Positions 1 to 5,031 of a stretch of 5,031 nucleotides of DNA are shown here, one piece after another. The notes under the pieces are model-generated. The model saw nothing but the letters and a program-made list of their open reading frames with translations, had not been told where the DNA came from and did no database searches. The DNA is from Candidatus Melainabacteria bacterium (lineage in GTDB: Bacteria > Cyanobacteriota > Vampirovibrionia > 2-02-FULL-35-15), in the NCBI GenBank assembly GCA_023250175.1, contig JAHFBD010000011.1, positions 1 to 5,031 of the forward strand. The letters run 5' to 3'. The position numbers and the translations under genes are program-made. Each line of letters begins with the position of its first letter. Position 1 is the first letter of the stretch.

Positions 1-518
1 ATTACTTTTTAATACTTGAGTATTTAGGAGATAAAATTGGACAGATCGAAGATGAAGTGATTCAAAAGCCTAGTTTAAAAACCATAAAAGAGATGCATGG
101 TTTAAAAAGGGAGATTTTACTTCTTAGACAGTCTGTATGGCCTTTGCGGGAAGTAATCAACAACCTGCAAAGAAGTGAGTCTATTTTAATTAAAGATTCA
201 ACAAAGATTTATCTTAGAGATGTTTATGATCACACAATTCAAGTTATAGATACACTGGAAACATTTAGAGATATGCTTTCTAGTATGCTAGAGATTTATC
301 TTTCAAGTACAAACAATAAAATTAACGAGGCAATGAGAACCCTAACAATTATTGCTACTATATTTATGCCACCTACATTTATAGCCGGCATCTATGGAAT
401 GAATTTTAAATACATGCCTGAGCTTGACTGGCATTGGGGATATCCTATTGCATTATTTTTAATGATTGTTACTACAATTTCTATGTTGATTTATTTTAGA
501 AAAAAGAGGTGGATCTAA
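1..518 (+). CDS. corA: CorA-family magnesium/cobalt transporter, C-terminal half (5' end outside window)
   Basis: This is a homopentameric inner-membrane channel for Mg2+ (also Co2+/Ni2+). The reading frame is already open at base 3 (Tyr-Phe-Leu-Ile-Leu-Glu), with no stop before the window edge, so the GTG at 57 is not a real start; the gene begins upstream. About 171 residues are visible out of the roughly 310-350 usual for the family. They cover the end of the cytoplasmic domain, including the long stalk helix, followed by two membrane helices. Helix 1 ends in the diagnostic YGMNF selectivity motif (GMN codons 396-404). The short outer loop carries the typical MPEL, helix 2 follows, and the protein ends in the basic cytoplasmic tail RKKRWI. 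All of these are hallmark features, and nothing looks broken. hisF starts one base after the stop, suggesting co-transcription. Family assignment is very secure; ion preference cannot be read from the sequence. Confidence 0.95.
   Translation, partial: YFLILEYLGDKIGQIEDEVIQKPSLKTIKEMHGLKREILLLRQSVWPLREVINNLQRSESILIKDSTKIYLRDVYDHTIQVIDTLETFRDMLSSMLEIYLSSTNNKINEAMRTLTIIATIFMPPTFIAGIYGMNFKYMPELDWHWGYPIALFLMIVTTISMLIYFRKKRWI
506..512 (+). promoter_or_regulatory. Ribosome binding site of hisF
   Basis: GAGGTGG sits 7 bases before the ATG at 520 and lies inside the last codons of corA. It fixes the hisF start and, with the 1-base gap between the genes, argues for translation of hisF from a corA-hisF transcript. 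Confidence 0.75.
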
Positions 519-519
519 T

Positions 520-1293
520 ATGCTAGCCAAAAGAATAATTCCTTGCCTCGATATAAAAGATGGTAGAGTCGTTAAAGGTATTAAATTTTTAAACTTGAAA
601 GATATAGGAGATCCTGTAGAACTTGCAAAATACTATAACAAAGAAGGAGCTGACGAATTGTGTTTTTTGGATATCACTGCAAGTCATGAAGAAAGAAAGA
701 TCCTGCTTGATATTGTAGAAGCTGTTGCAAATGAAGTATTTATTCCATTTACAGTAGGGGGGGGGATAACTTCTACCAAAGAAATGAAGGAAATACTGAG
801 AGCCGGTGCCGATAAAATCACAATCAACTCAGCTGCAATTAAAAACCCAGAATTAATTACTGAAGGGGCAACAAGATTTGGATCTCAGTGTATTGTTCTT
901 GCAATTGATGCAAAATACAACTTAGAAAAAAAAACTTGGGATGTATACACTAAAGGTGGACGAGAAAACACAAATCTAAATGCTATTGAGTGGGCAAAAA
1001 AAGGGGTTAAGCTTGGTGCTGGTGAAATACTATTAACAAGCATGGATGCAGACGGTACGAAAAATGGTTACGATATTAAACTTACAAAAAAAATAGTCGA
1101 TGCTGTAGATGTACCTATAATTGCTTCAGGTGGTGCTGGTAAAACCAAAGATATTACTGAGGTTTTTATTGAAACCAATTGTGATGCTGCACTAGTAGCT
1201 TCTATACTACATTATAAAGATGTAACTATTGCAAAAATTAAGGAGCAGATGGAAGAAGAGGAGTTACCGGTACGGTGGGTTGAGGAAGAATAA
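520..1293 (+). CDS. hisF: Imidazole glycerol phosphate synthase, cyclase subunit HisF
   Basis: HisF is the (beta/alpha)8-barrel subunit that joins PRFAR with ammonia supplied by the glutaminase HisH, giving imidazole glycerol phosphate and AICAR. The step links histidine synthesis to purine synthesis in the cytoplasm. The 257-residue length is normal. Catalytic acids are at the classic positions: D11 in the opening IIPCLDIKDGRVVKG and D130 in LAIDAK. Phosphate-binding loops are visible at VGGGI (79-83), TINSA (101-105), ASGGAG (202-207) and ALVASILH (224-231), and TSMDADGT (173-180) carries the conserved Asp. The start has a good Shine-Dalgarno. No hisH or other his gene is in view, so the pathway genes are probably scattered. 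The C-terminus runs five residues (WVEEE) past the usual PVR ending and overlaps the convergent exonuclease gene. A nine-G run encodes the GGG loop. Confidence 0.97.
   Translation: MLAKRIIPCLDIKDGRVVKGIKFLNLKDIGDPVELAKYYNKEGADELCFLDITASHEERKILLDIVEAVANEVFIPFTVGGGITSTKEMKEILRAGADKITINSAAIKNPELITEGATRFGSQCIVLAIDAKYNLEKKTWDVYTKGGRENTNLNAIEWAKKGVKLGAGEILLTSMDADGTKNGYDIKLTKKIVDAVDVPIIASGGAGKTKDITEVFIETNCDAALVASILHYKDVTIAKIKEQMEEEELPVRWVEEE
757..765 (+). repeat. Nine-G homopolymer inside hisF
   Basis: Nine consecutive G residues encode three glycine codons (all GGG) of the VGGGI phosphate-binding loop, residues 80-82. The glycines are conserved but the exclusive use of GGG is not required, and it is striking in an AT-rich gene. 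Such tracts are prone to replication slippage; a change of one G would truncate HisF. The same gene also has A runs of nine (926-934), eight (1086-1093) and seven (996-1002). Confidence 0.9.
1238..1293. other. 56-bp tail-to-tail overlap of hisF and the exonuclease gene
   Basis: The hisF stop (TAA, 1291-1293) lies beyond the exonuclease stop (TAA on the minus strand, 1238-1240), so both strands are coding here. hisF reads a Glu-rich end; the opposite strand reads the Pro-rich end of the exonuclease. I find no GC-rich hairpin followed by a T run in or beside the overlap, only a 4-bp ACCG/CGGT stem at 1266-1276. The two transcripts may therefore run into each other. Confidence 0.85.
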
Positions 1294-2455
1294 CCTTTCC
1301 ATTTCCGTTACATTGTCCATTTCCATTCACACCACAACTACCATTTCCGTTTATATGTTTAGTTTGTGAGGGATACTGTCCACGTAATGCATTGCTGATA
1401 ACATCTTTTACGTGATTGGGGAAATCTTTACTTAGCATCCATTCTAAATATCCACGATTTGTTTCAACAACCTCTCTCAACGGTTTATCTCTAAATTTCC
1501 CAAAATTAAAAACGACCTCATTATTAATCCATACAAACTTCCCTTGGGGATCTACAAAATCAGGAGTAGAATTACTACAATAACCACCCAGATCATTTAC
1601 TTCTCTTGGTACATCCGGATATGCCTCAAATTGTCCTTTTAATGTCTCGACCGTGGCAAGTATGTCAGCTTCTGCCTGGTGAGCATTTTTTAAATCTTGC
1701 CCACAATAATATTTATATGCGTCGGTTAATTTTCTTGTTGTTCCTTTTTCTATTTTTACCTTATTATGGAATATTCTCATTACATCAACTACAGATTTAT
1801 CATTGAAATCGAAAGCGGGATAACCAGCTCTCTCAAACTCTTTTTGTAAAATTCTGTTGTCAAAAGTAAGTATATTAAATCCACCAACATGACACTTATC
1901 AAAGAATTCGTAAAACACTTTAGATACTTGCCTAAAAGTAGGTTTATCTTTTACATCTTCATCTTTAATCCCATGTTTAGCTGTAGCATCTGACGGTATA
2001 GGTCTTTCTGGGTTTATTTTTTGGGTTATGGGGCCTTCCACTCGTCCATCTGGATGAATCTTAATAGCAGAAATCTCTATAATCTTGTGAACATCAGTGT
2101 TTACACCATCTGTTTCTAAATCATAAAAGACAATTGGTTTATCGAGTTTTAAATAATCAGTAAGCTTTTTACTTGGATCATATTTAGGTGAAAAGGTATA
2201 AGACAAAGGATTTGTGCGTATACGAGCTGCGACTTCTCTTGCAATATCTGGTGAGAATGTTGCTTGCAATAACTCTTGTGCATTTTTTTCTCTCAGCTCC
2301 TCCGTAGTACCAGTTTTTATTAATTTATCTATCCATAAAAAGAACATGTCAACTTGTTCTTGAGAAATAGCTCCGGACTGAAACAATTTTTTTATTGATT
2401 CTGGCGGCGCAGCATTTCCTTTTGGTTTTATTAGCGTACTTACAGGAAGAGTCAT
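1238..2455 (-). CDS. DnaQ-like DEDDh 3'-5' exonuclease with C-terminal FGK (exonuclease X/DUF3820-like) module
   Basis: This is probably a soluble 3'-5' exonuclease acting on DNA (or RNA) ends with two divalent metals. The protein has 405 residues. Residues 1-100 are mostly helical-looking and match nothing I recognise. Residues about 106-275 form the exonuclease fold. Motif I is FYDLETDG with D112 and E114, followed by HGIKDEDV (161-168) and motif II FNILTFDNRILQKEF with D199. Motif III is AHQAEAD with H259 and D264, the DEDDh form. Residues about 313-357 (VVFNFGKFRDKPLREVV, then YLEWMLSKDFP) match the small C-terminal module known from exonuclease X-like proteins and DUF3820. The tail is an Asn-Gly repeat with two Cys (368-386) and a Pro-rich end. 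The start is supported by a strong GGAGG. By family memory it resembles stand-alone exonucleases of Bacteroidetes more than polymerase III epsilon, which lacks the C-terminal module. Substrate and pathway are unknown. Confidence 0.9.
   Translation of the reverse strand: MTLPVSTLIKPKGNAAPPESIKKLFQSGAISQEQVDMFFLWIDKLIKTGTTEELREKNAQELLQATFSPDIAREVAARIRTNPLSYTFSPKYDPSKKLTDYLKLDKPIVFYDLETDGVNTDVHKIIEISAIKIHPDGRVEGPITQKINPERPIPSDATAKHGIKDEDVKDKPTFRQVSKVFYEFFDKCHVGGFNILTFDNRILQKEFERAGYPAFDFNDKSVVDVMRIFHNKVKIEKGTTRKLTDAYKYYCGQDLKNAHQAEADILATVETLKGQFEAYPDVPREVNDLGGYCSNSTPDFVDPQGKFVWINNEVVFNFGKFRDKPLREVVETNRGYLEWMLSKDFPNHVKDVISNALRGQYPSQTKHINGNGSCGVNGNGQCNGNGKVILPQPTVPVTPLLPSAP
1299..1351 (-). repeat. 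Three degenerate 11-bp repeats encoding an Asn-Gly tract
   Basis: On the plus strand CCATTTCCGTT occurs at 1299-1309 and 1341-1351, with a one-base variant CCATTTCCATT at 1317-1327. On the coding (minus) strand each unit reads Asn-Gly-Asn-Gly, building the low-complexity stretch near residues 369-386 of the exonuclease. It looks like a flexible linker or tail that grew by repeat duplication; no function can be assigned. Confidence 0.8.
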
Positions 2456-2462
2456 CTTTGTT

Positions 2463-2467
2463 CCTCC
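2463..2467 (-). promoter_or_regulatory. Ribosome binding site of the exonuclease gene
   Basis: The minus strand reads GGAGG 7 bases before the ATG (2455-2453). The near-consensus motif and ideal spacing decide the start and predict efficient translation. Confidence 0.85.
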
Positions 2468-2676
2468 GTTTTTATGAAAAGTTATTTGACCAAGTAATTA
2501 ATAATATACAGTAAGAATAGGGCTTAGGATTGAAAGAATATTGTAAGATCAAAATTTTTATTTGCTAAGTTAATTGATTAAAATGATTTTAGAATAGCTT
2601 ATTTATATGAATCATTTCTTACTAAAATAAGAAAAAATTAATGTATTAAACTTTATATTTTCGATTTATTGCTTTT

Positions 2677-2689
2677 AGAATTTAATTCT
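2677..2689. promoter_or_regulatory. 13-bp perfect palindrome AGAATT-T-AATTCT
   Basis: Two 6-base arms surround one central base in the middle of the intergenic region. The size and symmetry would suit a dimeric regulator, but short palindromes arise often by chance in AT-rich DNA and no regulator is encoded in view. Confidence 0.3.
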
Positions 2690-2786
2690 TGATCTGCCCA
2701 TGTAAGAAGAATGTATTTTATAAGTAAGGGAAATGTTTGTGTTTTTTTTCTCTAACAATTTATGTCCTTTATTAAAACGATATTAT

Positions 2787-2824
2787 TTACATTGTAATTT
2801 TTTTGTGTGATGATTAAATTAATC
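2787..2824. promoter_or_regulatory. Two palindromes upstream of the HD gene, possible operators
   Basis: TTACA-T-TGTAA (2787-2797) and GATTAA-A-TTAATC (2812-2824) are both perfect with one central base. Their centres lie 26 bases apart, just upstream of and overlapping the likeliest promoter area for the rightward gene. They could be binding sites for a dimeric repressor. The two half-sites differ, so they need not bind the same protein, and chance is a real alternative. Confidence 0.3.
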
Positions 2825-2836
2825 GTTAGATTATAT
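2803..2836 (+). promoter_or_regulatory. Weak candidate sigma-70 promoter for the HD gene
   Basis: TTGTGT (2803-2808) could serve as a -35 box, with TTAGAT (2826-2831) as a -10 box at 17-base spacing, or the neighbouring TTATAT (2831-2836) at 22. Neither pair is close to consensus. TATAAA at 2851-2856 is another possible -10 box but has no good -35 partner. This is a guess, made mainly because the region must carry a promoter. Confidence 0.2.
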
Positions 2837-2888
2837 ATCTGTGGGAACGCTATAAAGAGTGTATCTACAGAAGGCTTTGGTAGTATTT

Positions 2889-2893
2889 AAGGA
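2889..2893 (+). promoter_or_regulatory. Ribosome binding site of the HD gene
   Basis: AAGGA lies 12 bases before the ATG at 2906, a longer gap than usual. An in-frame TAA at 2888-2890 stands immediately upstream, so this ATG is the most upstream possible start in the frame. Confidence 0.55.
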
Positions 2894-2905
2894 CTTATTA
2901 TATAA

Positions 2906-5031
2906 ATGACAACTGTAGCAAATATAGAAGCCCCGCTTCAAAGAGCTGAGTTAAATCCACACTATTTAAATAAAGAATCCCTTTATAGAAAGTCCCTTGA
3001 TTTTAGAAACTGGGATGGTGGGAAATATGGCACATTAAATACAGAAGCTTTAAGTAATGAAGGGATTACTGATTATAAAGATTTAAATGGTTTTAAAACT
3101 GCTGGTATTGAAGTAGTAAAACATGAAAAGATTTCTGAACAAACACTTAAACTCCAACGCTATGGAAAAATTGGAGCAACTGTTGGAGCTGTAGCATTAA
3201 ATGCCGGTGCAGCACTTGGGTTGTTTTATTCTGGTGCTAAATTGCTTTTAAACTCAGTTCGTAATAATGATGTGGAAGATTCTTACAAAAGTCTGGGAAA
3301 TGCATATTCGGCATCTGCCGTTGCAGGTGCATTAACCGGTGCTGCCCATGAAAGTGCTGAATGGTCTTTAGGTAATATTGGAATGGGTGTATTTAGCAGA
3401 TATCTAGATAGCATATGGGGGCTTGCTGGGTTTTCAATATCAGAAGGTCTTTCATCAATAGGAATGGGACAAGTTAGATATAGAGATAAACAAAACGTTT
3501 ACGCTGTTCGTAATTCAATCTTTAACAACCCCACACTTTCTAAATTTAGATTTTTAATGCCAATTGAACAATCTATTATAAGTTTTACACGAAGGCTTCT
3601 TTCTCCTAAAGACTGGCAAAGATTTAAAAAAGAAGAACCCTATTCATTATTCCAGACCTCGGGTGGAGGCTTAATTTCAGCCGGTGGATTACTTGGAATT
3701 GCAAGCATATTCAAAAATAAAATGTCAGAAAAATTACAATCGTTTTTCTATTTACCATATAGCTTATTTTCCATTGCAAACCTAGTTGCTTTATATAGAG
3801 ATGGGGAGGTAATGCTTACACGTGCTAAAGATTTTGGGGCACGTAAAGCAGGGGAGCTTTTCTCAATGAAAATGGAAGGGAATCTTAAAAAATTAGCAGC
3901 GCCATTTTTAGGATTAAATAATTTATTTCTCGGATTAAAAGGACTTGGTATTGATTCAGAAGGTGGTATGATGTATAACCTTGCAATGGCAATGCGTTCA
4001 TGGGGTGCAGGGCTTGCATTTTTAGCATTTAAATCACAATCATTGCTTAAGTTTTTCAAACCAGACATGTTTGGTCCTCAATTCAAGGAAATAATAGAAT
4101 TAAATTTAAATCCAAATAAAGCAGGAGAAAGAGTTCTTGAACACCTTGATAACTTAGAAACAAAAAGACCAGCTCCACATATGCGTGATAAGTTCGATGC
4201 AATTATTTACGATGATGATAATGAACAAAGAGAAATATTAGATTTATTAATTAATACTGAAACCTTTAAGGGGCTTCAAAACAAAACTCAGGTTGGCTTA
4301 CCTACACCAAGCAATCCTCCTACAAATGGAAGACCATATTTAGAAAGATATTCTCATAGTAAAAGGGTTTGTGCAGTAGCTATTCTCATTTACAATGCAC
4401 TTCTCAAAAATACTACCGATGAAGGCTTAAGAAATATGCTGCTTGAAAATAAAGATGCATTTAAGCTTGCCGGACTTTTACATGATGTGGGACACATAGC
4501 AAGAAGTCACCTTGCTGAGAAAGCAGTAAAAGGACATAACAATGATGAATATACCGTAGAAATCTTAAAAGGTACAAGTGAAGACGCACCAAAAGACATT
4601 CATAATACTGTAATTAAATATTATGGTAAAGAACGAGGTGAAAAAATATTAGCTCAGACAAGAGAAATAATAGGTAAATGGAGTCCATTATTTAAAGCAT
4701 TTAAGATAGCTGATTATACAGAATATACACGATGTGGGGATTTCACATGTGTTGATGGATTTACTAAGTGGTCACTTAACGATGTTAAAGAATATGCTGA
4801 CACCGTAAGATTATATAAAGATGATAGCGGTAAAGTTAAAACTTGCTTTACTGAAAAAGGTGCTTTACTAACGTTTAAAGTTTTATTTGATAGAAAAATC
4901 TTTAATGATTCATTTAATTACTTCCCTATTTCAAATGCAGAAGAGCTCCCTTATCTACTCGGTTTAGATGCTGCTGATTTATCAGCAAAAGATATAAAAC
5001 GCATGACTGAAAGAGAAATCGATGCTTCTGC
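2906..5031 (+). CDS. Hydrophobic N-terminal region fused to a dGTPase/SAMHD1-like HD phosphohydrolase domain (3' end outside window)
   Basis: The frame is open from ATG 2906 to the window edge (708 full codons, no stop). Residues 1-85 are polar with no signal peptide. Residues about 88-380 hold repeated Gly/Ala-rich hydrophobic stretches (88-115, 133-147, 170-189, 253-269, 280-297, 331-349, 354-376) that suggest membrane association; I recognise no family there. The HD domain follows: RYSHSKRV with H484, then LLHDVGHIARSHLAE with H526, D527, H535 and E538, then GHNNDEYTVEIL with H544, then FKIADYTEYT with D603 and a DGF at 617-619. From memory, the +9 His and +12 acidic residue after HD match catalytic residues of E. 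coli Dgt (H126, E129) and SAMHD1. This points to hydrolysis of (d)NTPs to nucleoside and triphosphate, more than to HD-GYP (no GYP) or to synthetases. Substrate is inferred, not shown. The gene is divergent from the exonuclease gene. Confidence 0.85.
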   Translation, partial: MTTVANIEAPLQRAELNPHYLNKESLYRKSLDFRNWDGGKYGTLNTEALSNEGITDYKDLNGFKTAGIEVVKHEKISEQTLKLQRYGKIGATVGAVALNAGAALGLFYSGAKLLLNSVRNNDVEDSYKSLGNAYSASAVAGALTGAAHESAEWSLGNIGMGVFSRYLDSIWGLAGFSISEGLSSIGMGQVRYRDKQNVYAVRNSIFNNPTLSKFRFLMPIEQSIISFTRRLLSPKDWQRFKKEEPYSLFQTSGGGLISAGGLLGIASIFKNKMSEKLQSFFYLPYSLFSIANLVALYRDGEVMLTRAKDFGARKAGELFSMKMEGNLKKLAAPFLGLNNLFLGLKGLGIDSEGGMMYNLAMAMRSWGAGLAFLAFKSQSLLKFFKPDMFGPQFKEIIELNLNPNKAGERVLEHLDNLETKRPAPHMRDKFDAIIYDDDNEQREILDLLINTETFKGLQNKTQVGLPTPSNPPTNGRPYLERYSHSKRVCAVAILIYNALLKNTTDEGLRNMLLENKDAFKLAGLLHDVGHIARSHLAEKAVKGHNNDEYTVEILKGTSEDAPKDIHNTVIKYYGKERGEKILAQTREIIGKWSPLFKAFKIADYTEYTRCGDFTCVDGFTKWSLNDVKEYADTVRLYKDDSGKVKTCFTEKGALLTFKVLFDRKIFNDSFNYFPISNAEELPYLLGLDAADLSAKDIKRMTEREIDAS

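Larger units (their letters stand above)
2456..2905. other. Divergent intergenic region, AT-rich, with palindromes
   Basis: These 450 bases separate the divergent exonuclease and HD genes and must hold both promoters unless one gene is read from elsewhere. The region is more AT-rich than the genes and contains an eight-T run (2742-2749), several perfect short palindromes (listed separately) and a 9-bp direct repeat TTTTAGAAT at 2587-2595 and 2673-2681. No open frame of useful length with a ribosome binding site is present on either strand, and I see no tRNA, riboswitch or Rho-independent terminator. No convincing sigma-70 promoter was found for the leftward gene. The length is large for a simple divergent promoter, so a small RNA or long leader is possible but unsupported. 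Confidence 0.6.

Noticed and set aside
57..518. GTG at 57 as the start of a short CorA-like protein
   Set aside because: The same frame is open upstream to the window edge and encodes the expected preceding CorA helix (LEYLGDKIGQIEDEV), so the gene is cut by the window and is not a short version.
996..1006. A-rich run followed by GGGG in hisF as a programmed frameshift site
   Set aside because: HisF is complete and normal in the zero frame, no stimulatory hairpin is seen, and no alternative product would make sense; the run is an ordinary Lys-Lys-Gly coding stretch.
1264..1296. Possible bidirectional terminator between hisF and the exonuclease gene
   Set aside because: The only stems are four base pairs (ACCG/CGGT with a 3-base loop; GGTT/AACC), with no following T run on either strand.
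1606..1806. 66-codon plus-strand reading frame opposite the exonuclease gene
   Set aside because: It lies wholly antisense to the well-supported nuclease core (motif II and III region), has no ribosome binding site and encodes a low-complexity hydrophobic peptide with no recognisable features.
2475..2498. Short plus-strand frame of 7 codons starting ATG AAA AGT, and a similar one starting near 2608
   Set aside because: Both are very short and lack a Shine-Dalgarno; neither has the run of one amino acid or the attenuator hairpin expected of a leader peptide.
2844..2867. GGAAC followed by TCTA, resembling an ECF sigma-factor promoter
   Set aside because: The spacing (15 bases) is short and both boxes are brief; without a known ECF regulon in this organism the match is no better than chance.
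3748..4068. 106-codon minus-strand reading frame inside the HD gene
   Set aside because: It is antisense to a continuous 708-codon frame, its translation is rich in Pro/Ser/Arg as expected for a reverse shadow frame, and no start signal was seen.

Overview
The window comes from an AT-rich bacterial chromosome (roughly one third G+C by eye). It uses the standard genetic code and Shine-Dalgarno starts. The layout is two rightward genes (corA end, hisF), one leftward exonuclease gene converging on hisF, a 450-bp intergenic stretch, and one long rightward gene that runs off the right edge. There are no tRNA or rRNA genes, insertion sequences or CRISPR repeats. The lineage cannot be fixed from this sequence. 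An uncultured low-GC gut or environmental group (for example Gastranaerophilales/'Melainabacteria') is only a guess.

Left part (1-1293): the C-terminal half of a CorA-type magnesium/cobalt channel is followed after one base by a complete hisF, the synthase subunit of imidazole glycerol phosphate synthase (histidine and purine metabolism). The ribosome binding site of hisF lies inside the end of corA, so the two are probably co-transcribed. No other histidine gene is in view.

Middle part (1238-2455, minus strand): a 405-residue DEDDh (DnaQ-fold) 3'-5' exonuclease with an unassigned N-terminal region of about 100 residues, a C-terminal 'FGK' module of the exonuclease X/DUF3820 type, an Asn-Gly repeat and a Pro-rich tail. 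Its last 18 codons and stop overlap the end of hisF tail to tail by 56 bp, and no terminator separates the genes.

Right part (2456-5031): an AT-rich 450-bp region with several perfect short palindromes lies between the divergent exonuclease gene and a long gene that is open to the window edge (at least 708 codons). That protein joins an unrecognised hydrophobic, Gly/Ala-rich N-terminal region of about 380 residues to an HD domain. The spacing of the metal and catalytic residues (H484, H526-D527, H535, E538, D603) fits dGTPase/SAMHD1-type dNTP triphosphohydrolases. A membrane-associated dNTPase-like protein divergent from an exonuclease is the most interesting arrangement here. Any joint role, such as nucleotide control, DNA turnover or phage defence, is inference.
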